64,000 nucleotides of DNA from contig QXEO01000238.1 in NCBI GenBank assembly GCA_007115705.1, positions 310,001-374,000 of the forward strand, read 5' to 3'. Positions 34,341 to 45,457 of the stretch are shown here, in pieces. The notes under the pieces are model-generated. The model was given only the letters and a program-made list of their open reading frames with translations. It was not told the origin of the DNA and searched no databases. Within the stretch, counting starts at the first letter, position 1, and every line of letters begins with the position of its first letter. The position numbers and the translations under genes were made by a program. The DNA is from Dactylis glomerata. Its lineage: Eukaryota > Streptophyta > Magnoliopsida > Poales > Poaceae.

Positions 34341-36939
34341 GCATCCCCAAGCTTAACTCCTGCTCATCTTCAAGTAGGTAAGTGATAACAAAAGAAATAA
34401 TTTTTGAGGTGACATGCACCTACACAATCTTGATCAAATATGTAAGCGTTGTGCGCTGGGAACAAAGAACTTAAAACATGGGCATGAAAGATATAATCTT
34501 GATAGAAGAAACTTAGCAACCATGTTATAATATGAAAATGAACACAAACGAAAGATCATGAAAATGAAACAATGAGAGTCAAACGTGTGTTCAAATCATA
34601 TGGAAAAACATAAAAAATGTTTTTAGCTTGTCCTTCATGGAGTAGCAAATGATAAATGCATAGGTCACCTTCAAGTTTAAGAGGGTGACTAGATACAAAT
34701 AATTAGAGAACAAGTGAAACCAACATCATGAATCAATCAATGAAAACTTTGGGACAATGCACATTATACTCAGAATGACAACTATGCTCTCTTAACGGTG
34801 CATAAAGGTCGAAGGTGGTGACTCAACATAAAAGTAAAAGAAAGGCCCTTCGCGGAGGGAAGCAGTGATTAAACATGTGCTAGAGCTTTTCATTTGTAAA
34901 ACAGAGATAAAAATTGGGTTTTGAGAGGTGGTTGTTTCATGTCAACGACTGGCAATGGGGTCTTACTATCTTCCATAATAAACAAGTGAGAGCGGTTCCG
35001 AGTTCTTTCAAAATTTGGCACATTGGTGCTCTTTTATAAAGCTTTGGCACTCCTCCCCACCTTTTTTCTTTCTCAAACCATGGCTAACCAATTCCATCGG
35101 GTTCCCGCCAACATTCACATACCATGGAGGAGTGCCTTTTTTACTTTTAAAATTAGATTGCAATGGTCTGACCAGCTCTCATGCAAAATTAATGACGAGC
35201 AGATGAAGCTGTCTAGTCGAGGGGTACTTAATTTAATATGGAAGATAGCAATTCCGACCACTACGTCCCCATGAGCTAAAAACAGTGGCACAAAACGAGA
35301 AGTAGTTGAAAGTTTTGAAAGGTAGCACATGAAAATTTACTTGGAATGCCTTACAAATACCATGCATAGGAATTTATAGTGGACACAACGGCAAACTTGG
35401 TTTCTAGGAGTTGGATGCACGAGTAGAGCTCATACTGAGTACAAAATGAGGGCTAGCAAAAGACTGGGAGCGACCAACTAAGAGAGCAATAACGGCCATA
35501 ATTATGCATAGCGACAAAGCGACATTAAAAGAAGCATAAGATGGCATCAAAAGTCAAAATCTAAATGATCATCAAGGCAATGGCGACTTTGTATGAGTGT
35601 AACATGTGTGAGCATGCGCCAAGTCAACCCAAATAAAGCATCAAAGGAGAAAACTAAAATAATGCTTCCAAATAATTAAAACAACGCATGATTTTTTCAA
35701 AGGCTCATTAAGCAATCTCAGTCATTTGAGACAAGTCATGCTACAGCAAAACCACTAAGCATACTATCAAAAAGACATCAAGCACGACATGCAAAAGCCT
35801 AGGCCGCAGTCTACACAAGCTCCTTCTTGTACCACTTTTTGCATAAAGCTTTTTCTCTTTTCTAACACCATTCAAACTTTTTATAACCAACTCTTTTGAT
35901 GAAAACCAACATGGACCAGAGGTAAAAAATACACCTTGATAAAAAGATATAACAAGATCTGAACACAAATCAAGGCGAAAATCGAAAGCTAAACATAGTT
36001 CTAGAAAAAGAGAACACTCGTTGAAATTATAAGAATAAAAAACGGAGTGTTCTTGGCAAATGAAAAGCAAGGCAACTTCTCCAAAAGAAATTTGTTGGGG
36101 TCCAACCATTTATTGCAACAAACAAAACTAAACCAAACAGAAAACTAAAAACAACTGATGCTCCAAGAAAAACGCATAATGCATGAAGCAATAAAAATAT
36201 AGTGCGTTGAAAGGTGACCTGATTTTTGCCGATGAAGAAGGGGTGCCTCGGGGGCATCCCCAAGCTTTGACGCTTGTAACTCTTGGATATTTATTGGGGT
36301 GACATGGGCATCCCCAAGCTTGAGCTTTTGTCCATACTTCATCTCATCTCATCACTCTCCATTCCCTACACTTGAAAACTTCCTTCATACAAAACTTCAC
36401 ACAATTCTATTAGCAACATTGGCATAAAAATGATAGTAAATCTCCCCTTTTGGTTCAGTTTCAAACTCAAATATACCAACAATTAAAGCATAAGCTACTG
36501 TAGAAACTTCCTCAAAAGTTCCGTGATCAAAAGAACTCAAAAAGAAAGCGATCGAGAGGCAAACAAAAATAGTGGCAGAATCTGTCAAAACAGAACAGCT
36601 GAGAAAGATCGATTTTTTCGAGGACCTTCTATTGCTCAAATCGAAAAGTGCAAAACTAATAAAAGTTTGGATATAACCTGGGGCATATGCACAATAATTT
36701 TTAGATAAAAAAGTTATTATGAGAATTTCCACAAATGTTTACGGTGCAGCGCAGAAATCTGTTTCAGGACAGCAACTTCCCCAAATCTTACCTCCCTTAA
36801 ATTAGAGGTTCTTCTTGGCAAAAAAACAAAATAAAAATGATAATGAGAGGTCATTACAGTAGTAATAACTTCCCAGACTCAAATAAAAGAAAAAGTACTG
36901 AAAAGAAAACATTGAGTTATCTCCCAAGAGTGCTTTTCT
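34341..36939 (-). other. E2 3' untranslated region
   Basis: Related to E1 23539-26005 throughout. Similarity is moderate up to about 36200 and then almost perfect. No coding sequence is seen. Confidence 0.75.
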
Positions 36940-37917
36940 TTAACGCCTTTGAGCTAGGCTCAGTAATTTGAGAAGATGCTCACATAAGAAATATGAATGG
37001 AAGCCAAAAAGAGCATCAAGGAGTAAATATAAAACACATTTAAGTCTAACCCACTTGCTATGCATAGGAATCTTGTAAGAAAATAGATCAAAGAAGCACA
37101 TAGTCACAAGTATGGGTAGATAAAACAAGAGCAACTTCGGAACTTTCAATATAAAGAGAGGTGTTTTTGTAACATGAGAATTCCAACAACCATATTTTCC
37201 TCTCTCATAATAATTTTCAGTAGCATCATGAACAAACTCAACAATATAAATATCACACTCACCCTCCTTTGTTAAGCATGGAGGGCGATCAAATAAGGTA
37301 TTAGTTAAAGAGTTACTCTTATTGGGAGGTAGACATGGGTAACTCCATTCTTCCTCCTCTTGATCATCACTCTCCTCCTCTTTTTCATCCAATGAGTTTC
37401 CAGTTTCAGCAACTTCTTCTTCTATAGGCTCCTTCAAGGCATTAGTCTCTTCCGTTGGAGAGCATCTATTAAGATATTTAAGAGTATAGTCATTTTCTTC
37501 CTTGTAATTATCAAAGCAAAATTTAAGTATATCATAAACCTCATATTTATAAGGTGCATCATCAGTATTTTCAAGCAAATAAGCAAGTTCGAATGCACCC
37601 TTCCAAGCAATAAATTCTTCAATTTGTTCCACATCATAAAAGTCATAATTTCCATTAATATAAGAAGATATGGTAACATCATCGTTATACTCACATTGAA
37701 AAGGGAGGTGTTTATACCTCTTACAGCAACAAGATCTATCAAAACAATAAGTAACATTATAAGTAGAGCACGTGTTTCTAGCAATGATATACAATCTATT
37801 AATTTGTTCCCATAAGTGTTTCCCTTTTTGTGACAAGTGGTGTTCCTCATAATATTTCTGCTGTTCTTCCGTGAACCCACCTTGCCAAAATGATTTAGTT
37901 TCAAAGAAACCAACCAT
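36940..37917 (-). CDS. E2 copy of the 325-aa unknown protein
   Basis: Same length and start (ATG at 37917) as the E1 ORF at 26006-26983, with only C113Y and S260P different. The Cys cluster at residues 50-75, acidic tract and two C-terminal hydrophobic segments are all kept. Upstream on the minus strand the similarity to E1 stops near 38018 at GCAAGCAAAAA, after which the sequence turns into a second copy of the element's 3' region. This ORF therefore sits on an inserted block and not next to E2's primer-binding site, so how it would be expressed is unclear. Confidence 0.7.
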   Translation of the reverse strand: MVGFFETKSFWQGGFTEEQQKYYEEHHLSQKGKHLWEQINRLYIIARNTCSTYNVTYCFDRSCCCKRYKHLPFQCEYNDDVTISSYINGNYDFYDVEQIEEFIAWKGAFELAYLLENTDDAPYKYEVYDILKFCFDNYKEENDYTLKYLNRCSPTEETNALKEPIEEEVAETGNSLDEKEEESDDQEEEEWSYPCLPPNKSNSLTNTLFDRPPCLTKEGECDIYIVEFVHDATENYYERGKYGCWNSHVTKTPLFILKVPKLLLFYLPILVTMCFFDLFSYKIPMHSKWVRLKCVLYLLLDALFGFHSYFLCEHLLKLLSLAQRR

Positions 37918-38017
37918 TGATAGAAAGCATGATAAAGCAAGACAATAACATACCAACAGAAAATAACAACTATAGAAGGAACTAATTTTTTTGTATTTTT
38001 GATAAAATAATGCAAGC

Positions 38018-38964
38018 AAAAACTAAAACTAGAGCGTTCTTGGCAAATGAAAAGCAAGGCAACTTCACTAAAAGAAACATGATGTGATCTAACCATTTAT
38101 TGTAGCAAACTAAACTAAACTAACTAAGAAAACTAAAACAACTGACGCTCCAAGAAAAACGCATAGTGCATGAAGCAATAAAAATATAGTGTCTTGAAAG
38201 GTGACCTGATTTTTGCCGATGAAGAAGGGGTGCCTCGGGGGCATCCCCAAGCTTTGACGCTTGTACTTCTTGGATATTTCTTGGTGTGATGCATGGGCAT
38301 CCCCAAGCTTGAGCTTTTGTCCATTCTTCAACTCATCTCATCATTCTCCAATCCCTACACTTGAAAACTTCTTTCTTACAAAACGAAACACAAATCTATT
38401 AGCAACATTAGTGTAAGCATAACATTGAATCAACCCTTTTTGCTTCAGGTTTCAACTCAAAACCACCACATATAAATCATATACAACTGTAGCAACTTCC
38501 CCAAAAGTTCCGTGATCAGAAGAACTCAAAAAGAAAGCGATAAAGCGGCAAACACAAATATTGGCAGAAATCTGTCAAAACAGAACAGCTGACAAAGGTC
38601 GAATTTTTAGAGGGTTTTCTGTTGCTCAAATCAAAAAGTGTTAAACTAATGAAAGTTTGGATATAACCTGGGGCATATGCACAAGAAATTCCAGGTCCAA
38701 AAGATATATAGATAATTCTCACGAATTTTTACGGTGCAGCACTGAAAAATGTTTCAGGACAGCAACATCCCCAAATCTTACCTCGCTCAAATTAGAGGCT
38801 TCTTTTGGCACAACAACGAAATAAAAAGGATAAGGAGAGGTCATTACAGTAGTAATAACTTCCAAGACTCAAATAAAAGAAAAAGAACTGAAATTAAAAA
38901 CATTGGGTTATCTCCCAAGAGTGCTTTTCTTTAACGCCTTTGAGCTAGGCGCAGAAAGTGCGAA
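38018..38964 (-). repeat. Second copy of the 3' untranslated segment in E2
   Basis: Parallels 36040-36960 (shared phrases GAAAGGTGACCTGATTTTTG, GCCTCGGGGGCATCCCCAAG and TTCTTTAACGCCTTTGAGC) but is more diverged from it than 36200-36960 is from E1. It is the native 3' region that goes with the 195-aa ORF. Confidence 0.8.
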
Positions 38965-39552
38965 TCAAGTAATATCAAGTGATGAAGCAACAAGATCAAC
39001 TGTTGGAACAAAGAAATGAATTCTGTCCAAATGAGTTTTTGAGTACCCCTTGTAGTCGCGCCTTGGTACACTACTTTCATCAAAAATATTTTCAGGACAA
39101 ATCCAACTAAAATTATTTTCCAAGGCATCATGAATTCCTACAAGTTTACAAGGTATTGGCATTCTAGAATCTTCATTAGGTCTACCAACAACTTCAACAG
39201 GCGAGCCAAGCTTATTAAATTTCTTAAAAACTTCCCTAGCCTCAATAGCAACATCTCTAAATTCTATGCATAAAGTTTCCAAGATAAAAGCTTTCTTTTC
39301 AGGGTCCTCAATATCATGAAGCTTAAGAAACATGTATTGCATAAAAGGATTAAGGCTAGGAAACCTAACTTCTAACATGTGAATTAAATAAGCAGAAGTA
39401 ACTTCGTAACTAGGAGCAAGCTCGGCCAAAGACTTTTTCTCAACATCTTTATGCATACTAATATGATTAAAGAACTCCTCAATGTTACTTTTACCAATAA
39501 TTGAACCACTACCCACTGAGAGGTCCTCCAAAACGTACTTAGGAAACAACAT
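38965..39552 (-). CDS. E2 protein of unknown function, 195 aa
   Basis: Intact ORF with ATG at 39552, about 150 nt after the primer-binding site, where gag would start in a complete element. It begins MLFPKYVLEDLSVGSGS and is a mostly helical, charged protein (NIEEFFNHISMHKD, EKKAFILETLCIEF, AIEAREVFKKFNKLG) with a conserved-looking C-terminal part (RMPIPCKLVGIHDALENNF). There is no Cys-His knuckle, no D[ST]G protease motif and no membrane segment. Function is unknown; a capsid-like or accessory role is only suggested by position. Confidence 0.6.
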   Translation of the reverse strand: MLFPKYVLEDLSVGSGSIIGKSNIEEFFNHISMHKDVEKKSLAELAPSYEVTSAYLIHMLEVRFPSLNPFMQYMFLKLHDIEDPEKKAFILETLCIEFRDVAIEAREVFKKFNKLGSPVEVVGRPNEDSRMPIPCKLVGIHDALENNFSWICPENIFDESSVPRRDYKGYSKTHLDRIHFFVPTVDLVASSLDIT

Positions 39553-39732
39553 AAAGAACTAGAAGTAAAGAAATAACAACTATAAAGGATACTAATTTTT
39601 TTGTGTTTTTGATAAAACGATGCAAGTAAAAATAAAGTAAAGCAAAGCTTAAAACAAAGTAAAGGATGTGCGTGCGAAACTCCCCTTGCAGAAGTCTTCT
39701 TTCCTCCCCGGCAACGGTGCCAGAAAACTTGT

Positions 39733-41457
39733 TGATGGCGCGGTGATGATGGTGTGAAAGCTTCTTCTTTAATACACGGCAACGGCGACAGAAACTTCTG
39801 CGACCAAGTTGATGTGGGAATGTGTAGTAAATAACTGGCCAGTTGGAAAACCCCAAGAGAAGGTTTTGATGAAGATAGCAGCAAGTTTTCCCTCAGTTAT
39901 AAAACCAAGGTTTAATCGTCCAGGAGGAGGATGTCAATACAACTAAAGGTGATGCCCACTAGCTGCGTGATGCTCTAACATGGGCGCCGTTAATGATAAC
40001 TTGTTAGCGCGTCTTCAATCAGTAGCAACGTGGAACCTGCACACAACACAACCAAATACTTTGTTCCTAACTTACGATGAGGTTGTCAATCTCACCGGTT
40101 TGCTTGAAACAAAGGGTATGAGCGTATCGAGTGGAAAATGATAATAGTATGCGAGTAAAGTAAACAGTGCGAGTAAAGTAAATAGGTGATAGCAATATAA
40201 AGGAAATAGGACCGGGGTCCACAGTTCACTAGTGGTGTCTCTCCATAAGATAAAATAACACATGCTGGGTAAACAAATTACAGTTGGGCAATTGATATAA
40301 TAAAGACAACGTGCATATGTCGAGAGGATCACTATGAGATTTACTCTGGGCTTACAACAAGATAAATAGACCGCCATCCAACTGCATCTATGACTAATAA
40401 TAATCTACTTGTGGCGAATCAATCCGAGAACTCCAGAAGTATTAAGCTACGAACAACAGATAATTGCATTAAGCAAAGTGTGTAATGTAAACAAAGCATA
40501 TGCCCTTGAGCACATGAATGTTTTTTCCCCCTAATAGCAACAGCACATCTACAACCTTAGAGGTTTCTGTCACTCCCCCAGATTAAATAGAGGCATGAAC
40601 CCACTATCGAGCATAAATACCCCCTCTTGGAGTCACTAGCAACTACTTGGCCAAGATAGCTACTAACAACGGAGAGCGTGCAAGATCATAAATAATATAG
40701 AGATAACATAAGATAAAATTTAGTACATCAACTCAATCATAACATCAATATTCATCGGATCCCAACAAACACAATATGTAGAATTACATAACGGTGATCT
40801 CGATCATGTAAGGCAGCTCACGAGATCTAAACATGAAGCACATGGTGGAGAACACAACCATCTAGCTACTGCTATAGACCCATAGTCCAAGGTAGACTAC
40901 TCACTCATCACGCCAGAGGCAAGCATGGCGATGAAGAAGACCTCCAGTGGCGATTCCCCTCTTCGGCAGGGTGCCGGGAAGAGCTTCTGGACCCTCCCTA
41001 TCTTCGGGTCAACGGCGGCGGCGGATCACGATGTGTTCTGGAAAAGTGATCAGGTATTTAGGTTTTTCCCGTCGGGGGGTCTTTATAGGCGAAGGGGCGT
41101 CGTCAGAAGTGGACCAGGGGGCCCACACCACTAGGGGCGTGGGCCAGCCCTAGGCCGCGCCACCCTATGGTGTGGCCGCCCTCTGGTCCGGCTCCGTCTC
41201 CTCTTCGGTGTTCTGGAAGCTCCGTGAAATATCTGGACGACTGGCTTTTGTTTCGTCCAATTCTGAGAATATTTCCTATGTAACTTTGCTGAAACACAAA
41301 AATAGCAGAAAACAGGGAACTGGCACTGTGGCATCTCGTTAATAGGTTAGTTTCGGAAAATGCATAAAAATGCCACGAAGTGTAACAAAACACTAAACAA
41401 ATGATGTAAAAATAAGCATGGAGCATCAAAAATTATGGATACGTTGGAGACGTATCA
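39733..41457 (-). repeat. E2 5' LTR
   Basis: 1725 bp, partner of 32635-34340, with outer end GAGACGTATCA at 41457. A minus-strand TATA-like CCTATAAAGACC lies near 41078-41089. Confidence 0.92.
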
Positions 41458-41636
41458 CGTACTCATTTTCGCCTAGTGATTTTTCATATTTAATAAAAAC
41501 AACAAAAGTATAAGCAGAAAAGTTTAACGCAAACCTTTTCTGACTAGAACTGTTACCTATTTGAAAACGGACTCTGCAGTTTCCTGCATTTGTTCTTTGA
41601 TGAATTATTCCGGAGTCACCACTTGAATAATATCGA
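41458..41636 (-). other. F internal fragment between E2 and G
   Basis: 179 bp of F left between two insertions. On the minus strand it continues directly from the end of the integrase gene (the frame reaches a stop 10 codons past the target site) and leads into the LTR-like internal region at 32634. Confidence 0.8.
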
Positions 41637-41972
41637 TGACAAGGGCATAGATAATAGAGCCCGATAGTTGAGTACCCCTAAGGCCCGTTAAAGCTAGGCC
41701 CAATTGTGATACTAGGCAAAATACGAGTTCTTACCGTATGTCGATATTGTAATCTGTATCAGACCCTACCCGATCCATGAGACCTGGGCACCTATATATA
41801 GAGGCCAGGAGGGGACGATGTAGGCCAGATTGAAAGCAAGCCAGGTTTTACACCCATGTTTACTTTCATAGCCACCTTGTTTGACTGAGTTTATCTTCGA
41901 GTTCATCCGATGTCCTATCTCCCCGATCCTAAGTCCTTCATCTAGGACATTTGTCGAGTTAACCCCTCATCA
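41637..41972 (+). repeat. G 5' LTR
   Basis: 336 bp, TGACAAGGGCATAG...CCTCATCA. It contains CCTATATATAG near 41792 as TATA box. Same length as the 3' LTR. Confidence 0.95.
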
Positions 41973-42133
41973 ATTGGCGCCGACCGTGGAGACTTTGGGC
42001 ATTGGCATCATGAACTCGATGGCTTTTTCGCTTTTAGCCAACAACAACTCGCAAGTCGACTGAAATTCAGATACCCTTCGGAACCGTCAATTTTCAACCT
42101 CACCAGTCAAGTTTCACGCAAGTATTCGAGAGT

Positions 42134-44389
42134 ATGGATCAAGATATGGATTTGACGATTGGAAGTCTAAACTTTCTCATTGGATCATTAGGTTCGATTC
42201 GCCTTTCAGATCCGATGAAAACGGATCCGTCGGCAAGTGAACCCGAGACAGTAGTAATGTCGGAATCATCAGAAGGCTCTTCTAGCGAGGTAAACTCGCC
42301 AATCAGCTTAGCAGAAGCAAAAGAAGGAAAAATCGCAGGAGGTGACAAAATCATGGAGAATTTTGACTTAGAAGTGCAACTCGAAGATTTCACAATCTAC
42401 CATGATGAGAACTCAGATCAATCAATAGACTCCTGGAAAACGGGACTAGAACTTTCTAAAGACGACAATTCGATATTCTCAAGTCACAACAGCAAATTCG
42501 ACAATCGGTGTCAGATACTCGCCATCGCAGAAGATAACTCAGAAGAACTCGACGGCAACAACAACCCAGTACTTAATCCAGCAAATATAAACAGAGGGGC
42601 GAATCATTTAGCAGAGGGAGAAACCGCTGACTCCCTCACAACGAGGGTAAAAGTTTGACTATCAGAAGAAGAGTGGAGAACAATCAATACAGCCGTGGAG
42701 CACGGCATGCCAATACCAACAAACTCTATCCAAAACATGCTCTTGGGGTACCATTATGCCCTAAGGCAACAGGCGAAGCAATTAGCAAAAGAGAGGATTG
42801 AAATACAAAAAAGGAAGGACTCAGCAATTGCAGCAAGCGACGCTGCTCGTAGAGCACGAAGCGACGCATCATATACAAACAGAAGGCATTGTCGACATGG
42901 TTCAAGGTATGAGAATCTAGAGTACTTAGAAAGGCAAAGCATCTCGAAAAACCTCGACTCGTCCTTCCTATCGGTCGATGAGCAAGGAAATATTATACCA
43001 AAAACTCCAGAAGCAACATTAGTGGCAGCTCAAGCGTACCTACATACGACACGACCAAATCCAGGAGACCCGAGGGAACATATGCACCGAGCAGCGCTAA
43101 ATGGATTGAAGATGGTAGGCAACAAATTATCAGCAAAAGAGGAGGAGGCATATCGCAACAAAGAAACTCACAAACCAAGATCACCACGCCATCACGGCAG
43201 TTCTCGGCATAGAAGTGGAAGTCGACGATCTGGAACACCATCACTAGAACGACACGACAATCCAAAGAACAAAGGAACCCGACGATCCAGAACTCCTAGT
43301 AAAATACGCGACTATGAAGACGACGAAAAGGAGATGGGGGCGCCATGCTTTACCCGCAGGGTTCGCATCACGCCAGTACCCAAAGGTTTCAAATTACCTC
43401 ATGACCAGCAAAAGTACGACGAATCTCAGGAGCTACAGTCATGGCTTTCAGACTACCTACAAGCAGTAAAAATATTAGGAGGAACCAGGGAAACAGCAAT
43501 GCAAAGCTTACAGTTACACCTCACCGGTGCAGCAAGGTGATGGTTAAGCAAGCTAGGAGAGGAAACAATTGGAAGCTGGGAAGAACTCACAAAGCAATTC
43601 ACGAGTAACTTCAAGTCGACGTACAAGCGGCCAGCATCTATAGAAGAAGTCAAAGCCTGCATACAGCAACGCGGGGAAACATTACGAGCATACATCCAAA
43701 GGTGGAGTATAATCAAAAACTCGGCAGTCAAAGTCTCATATGAAAGAGCAATAGACGCATTCATAGTTGGGTTGCGACGAGGAGACCTAGTCGAAGAGAT
43801 GGGAAGGATCAAGCCGAAAACAGTATCAGATCTAATGGACATAGCAAACAGATTTGCAGATGGAGAGGATGCGTGCAACAATAAACACACGCGATCACCA
43901 GAGGATGATAGAGGAAACAGGTATGGAGGTCAACGCAGAAGATCCCGCAACTACGATAACTATGGCTCTCACAACCAAGTAGTCGCAGGATACAAAGATA
44001 ACAACTACCAAAGCAACGACCGAAAAAACTCGGGATACCATAGCTACGGAAAAGAAGATTACAGAAAATTTCAACCAAGGGAATCCAGAGAGTACAACCC
44101 ATCACCAGAAGATATGCTCAACCGACCATTCCATATCCACTCTGCGTTTGTCATTGGGAAACATGTATCCAGACACGCAATGAAAGATTGCACCATGTTC
44201 TTGAAACTGCAGGAAGCAGCACTCAACAAGCAAGCCGAAGCAAAACGGCAAGGATACGAAGGAACGCAAGCAAAGCACCTACAACCCAACAAGGAAACAA
44301 TGGAGCTCCAAAGAGCGAAGATCAATCAAACCAGGGACGCGACGACGATGAAGGATATATTCCATCTAAAGGGCACATCGCAGCAATGA
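42134..44389 (+). pseudogene. G gag, two in-frame stops
   Basis: One frame runs from ATG 42134 to 44389 with stops at 42656-42658 and 43538-43540. The first section (42134-42658) is acidic. The second has a long basic helix (ALRQQAKQLAKERIEIQKR), an Arg/Ser-rich linker, then the retrotransposon gag core: FKLPHDQQKYDE, LQLHLTGAAR, stop, WLSKLGEETIGSWEEL, LRAYIQRWSIIKNS. The second stop falls in the middle of this core at a place normally occupied by a coding codon. The C-terminal HSAFVIGKHVSRHAMKDC resembles a degenerate Cys-His region with its first Cys lost. It would form the virus-like particle if intact. Confidence 0.85.
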
Positions 44390-44559
44390 TACAACCAGTA
44401 CCCAAGTCGAACAAAGAGGAGAAAAGCATAACTCGACAAGTTAACCTAGCAATAACTTCACCGCCAGCAACAACATAATATCTACATTGGTCAGAGCAAC
44501 CCATAGAATTCAGCAGGGACGATCACCCAATAACAGTACCTCGGCCAGGAAACGCGCCC

Positions 44560-45168
44560 TTGGTACTCAAAGCACAAATAGGGACGTACAATGTCGACAG
44601 AATATTCATGGACGCAGGAAGCGGAATAAACCTGATCTACGCAAAAACCCTACGGGTAATGCACATTTCATTAGAGTTCCTGAAGCCAACTGACTGCTCC
44701 TTTCACGGAATAGTCCCAGGAAGTGCTAACTATCCACTTGGTCGAATAGCACTCAACGTTTGCTTTAGAAATCGGCAAAACTACAGAAGGGAAAAACTCG
44801 ACTTCGAAGTCATGGACTGGCCATCACAATATCACGCGATCCTCGGGAGACCTGCATTTTCGCGATTCATGGCAATACCTTACTACACCTACCTAGTACT
44901 AAAAATGCCAGGACCCAAAGGAATTATCACAGTAAAAGGAAGTTTCAAGGTATCAGACCTATGCGACAAGGAGTTCCACAAGATGGCACAAAACTTTGGC
45001 ATGATAGCCAACTATGGAGAACTCAAAGAGAAAGCGAAAAGCGCGACTACCGAAGTTGACAAGTTACCCGAAGGACGTCCCACAGAACCAGAGATGAAGA
45101 AACCACGAGTAGAAGCATCAGGAGAAGACAGAACTACAAGGGAAGAAGAGAAGGCCACGGGGGCATAA
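44560..45168 (+). CDS. G aspartic protease region
   Basis: Open for 202 codons. FMDAGSGINLIYA carries the D-A-G-S active-site loop of a retroelement pepsin-like protease, and HAILGRPAFSRFMAIPYYTY the family's conserved ILGRP..F strand. A charged tail (KKPRVEASGEDRTTREEE) ends the frame with no RT following. In complete relatives this domain is fused between gag and RT; here it closes the coding capacity on this strand. It is offset in frame from gag, so expression would need a frameshift or is lost. Confidence 0.8.
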   Translation: MVLKAQIGTYNVDRIFMDAGSGINLIYAKTLRVMHISLEFLKPTDCSFHGIVPGSANYPLGRIALNVCFRNRQNYRREKLDFEVMDWPSQYHAILGRPAFSRFMAIPYYTYLVLKMPGPKGIITVKGSFKVSDLCDKEFHKMAQNFGMIANYGELKEKAKSATTEVDKLPEGRPTEPEMKKPRVEASGEDRTTREEEKATGA

Positions 45169-45457
45169 GTGTTGAGAGCACCAAAGTAGGGTAGAAGAAA
45201 AAGGTTGTAAAAGCCACAAGTTATCCTAGGGCAATGCCCTCTAGATCCAGAACACAGGTCACAGGCCAGATCTCTTGGGTCACCCCATGTATCTTATATT
45301 ACAAGTATAATAAAGACAAGTTCCTTATATCTGAGCTTACATATCTAAACGTGGCAAACGCCAAAACAAACCAAACATCTCGAATACCAAAATTTCCCTC
45401 GAGGTAACAACTCAGGGAAAAAGCACTCTCGCGATACAATAACTATATACATCAAAG

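Larger units (their letters stand above)
32635..41457 (-). mobile_element. Non-autonomous LTR retrotransposon E2 (mosaic)
   Basis: The 3' LTR is 32635-34340 and the 5' LTR 39733-41457. The target duplication is CCTAC (32630-32634) versus CGTAC (41458-41462), one mismatch. The primer-binding complement is at 39705-39722 (TGGCACCGTTGCCGGGGA) and the polypurine tract at 34341-34355. The internal region (5.4 kb) contains a tandem duplication: 36200-36960 and 38170-38960 are two versions of the same 3' segment, each followed upstream on the minus strand by a different ORF. No pol is present. Confidence 0.92.
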
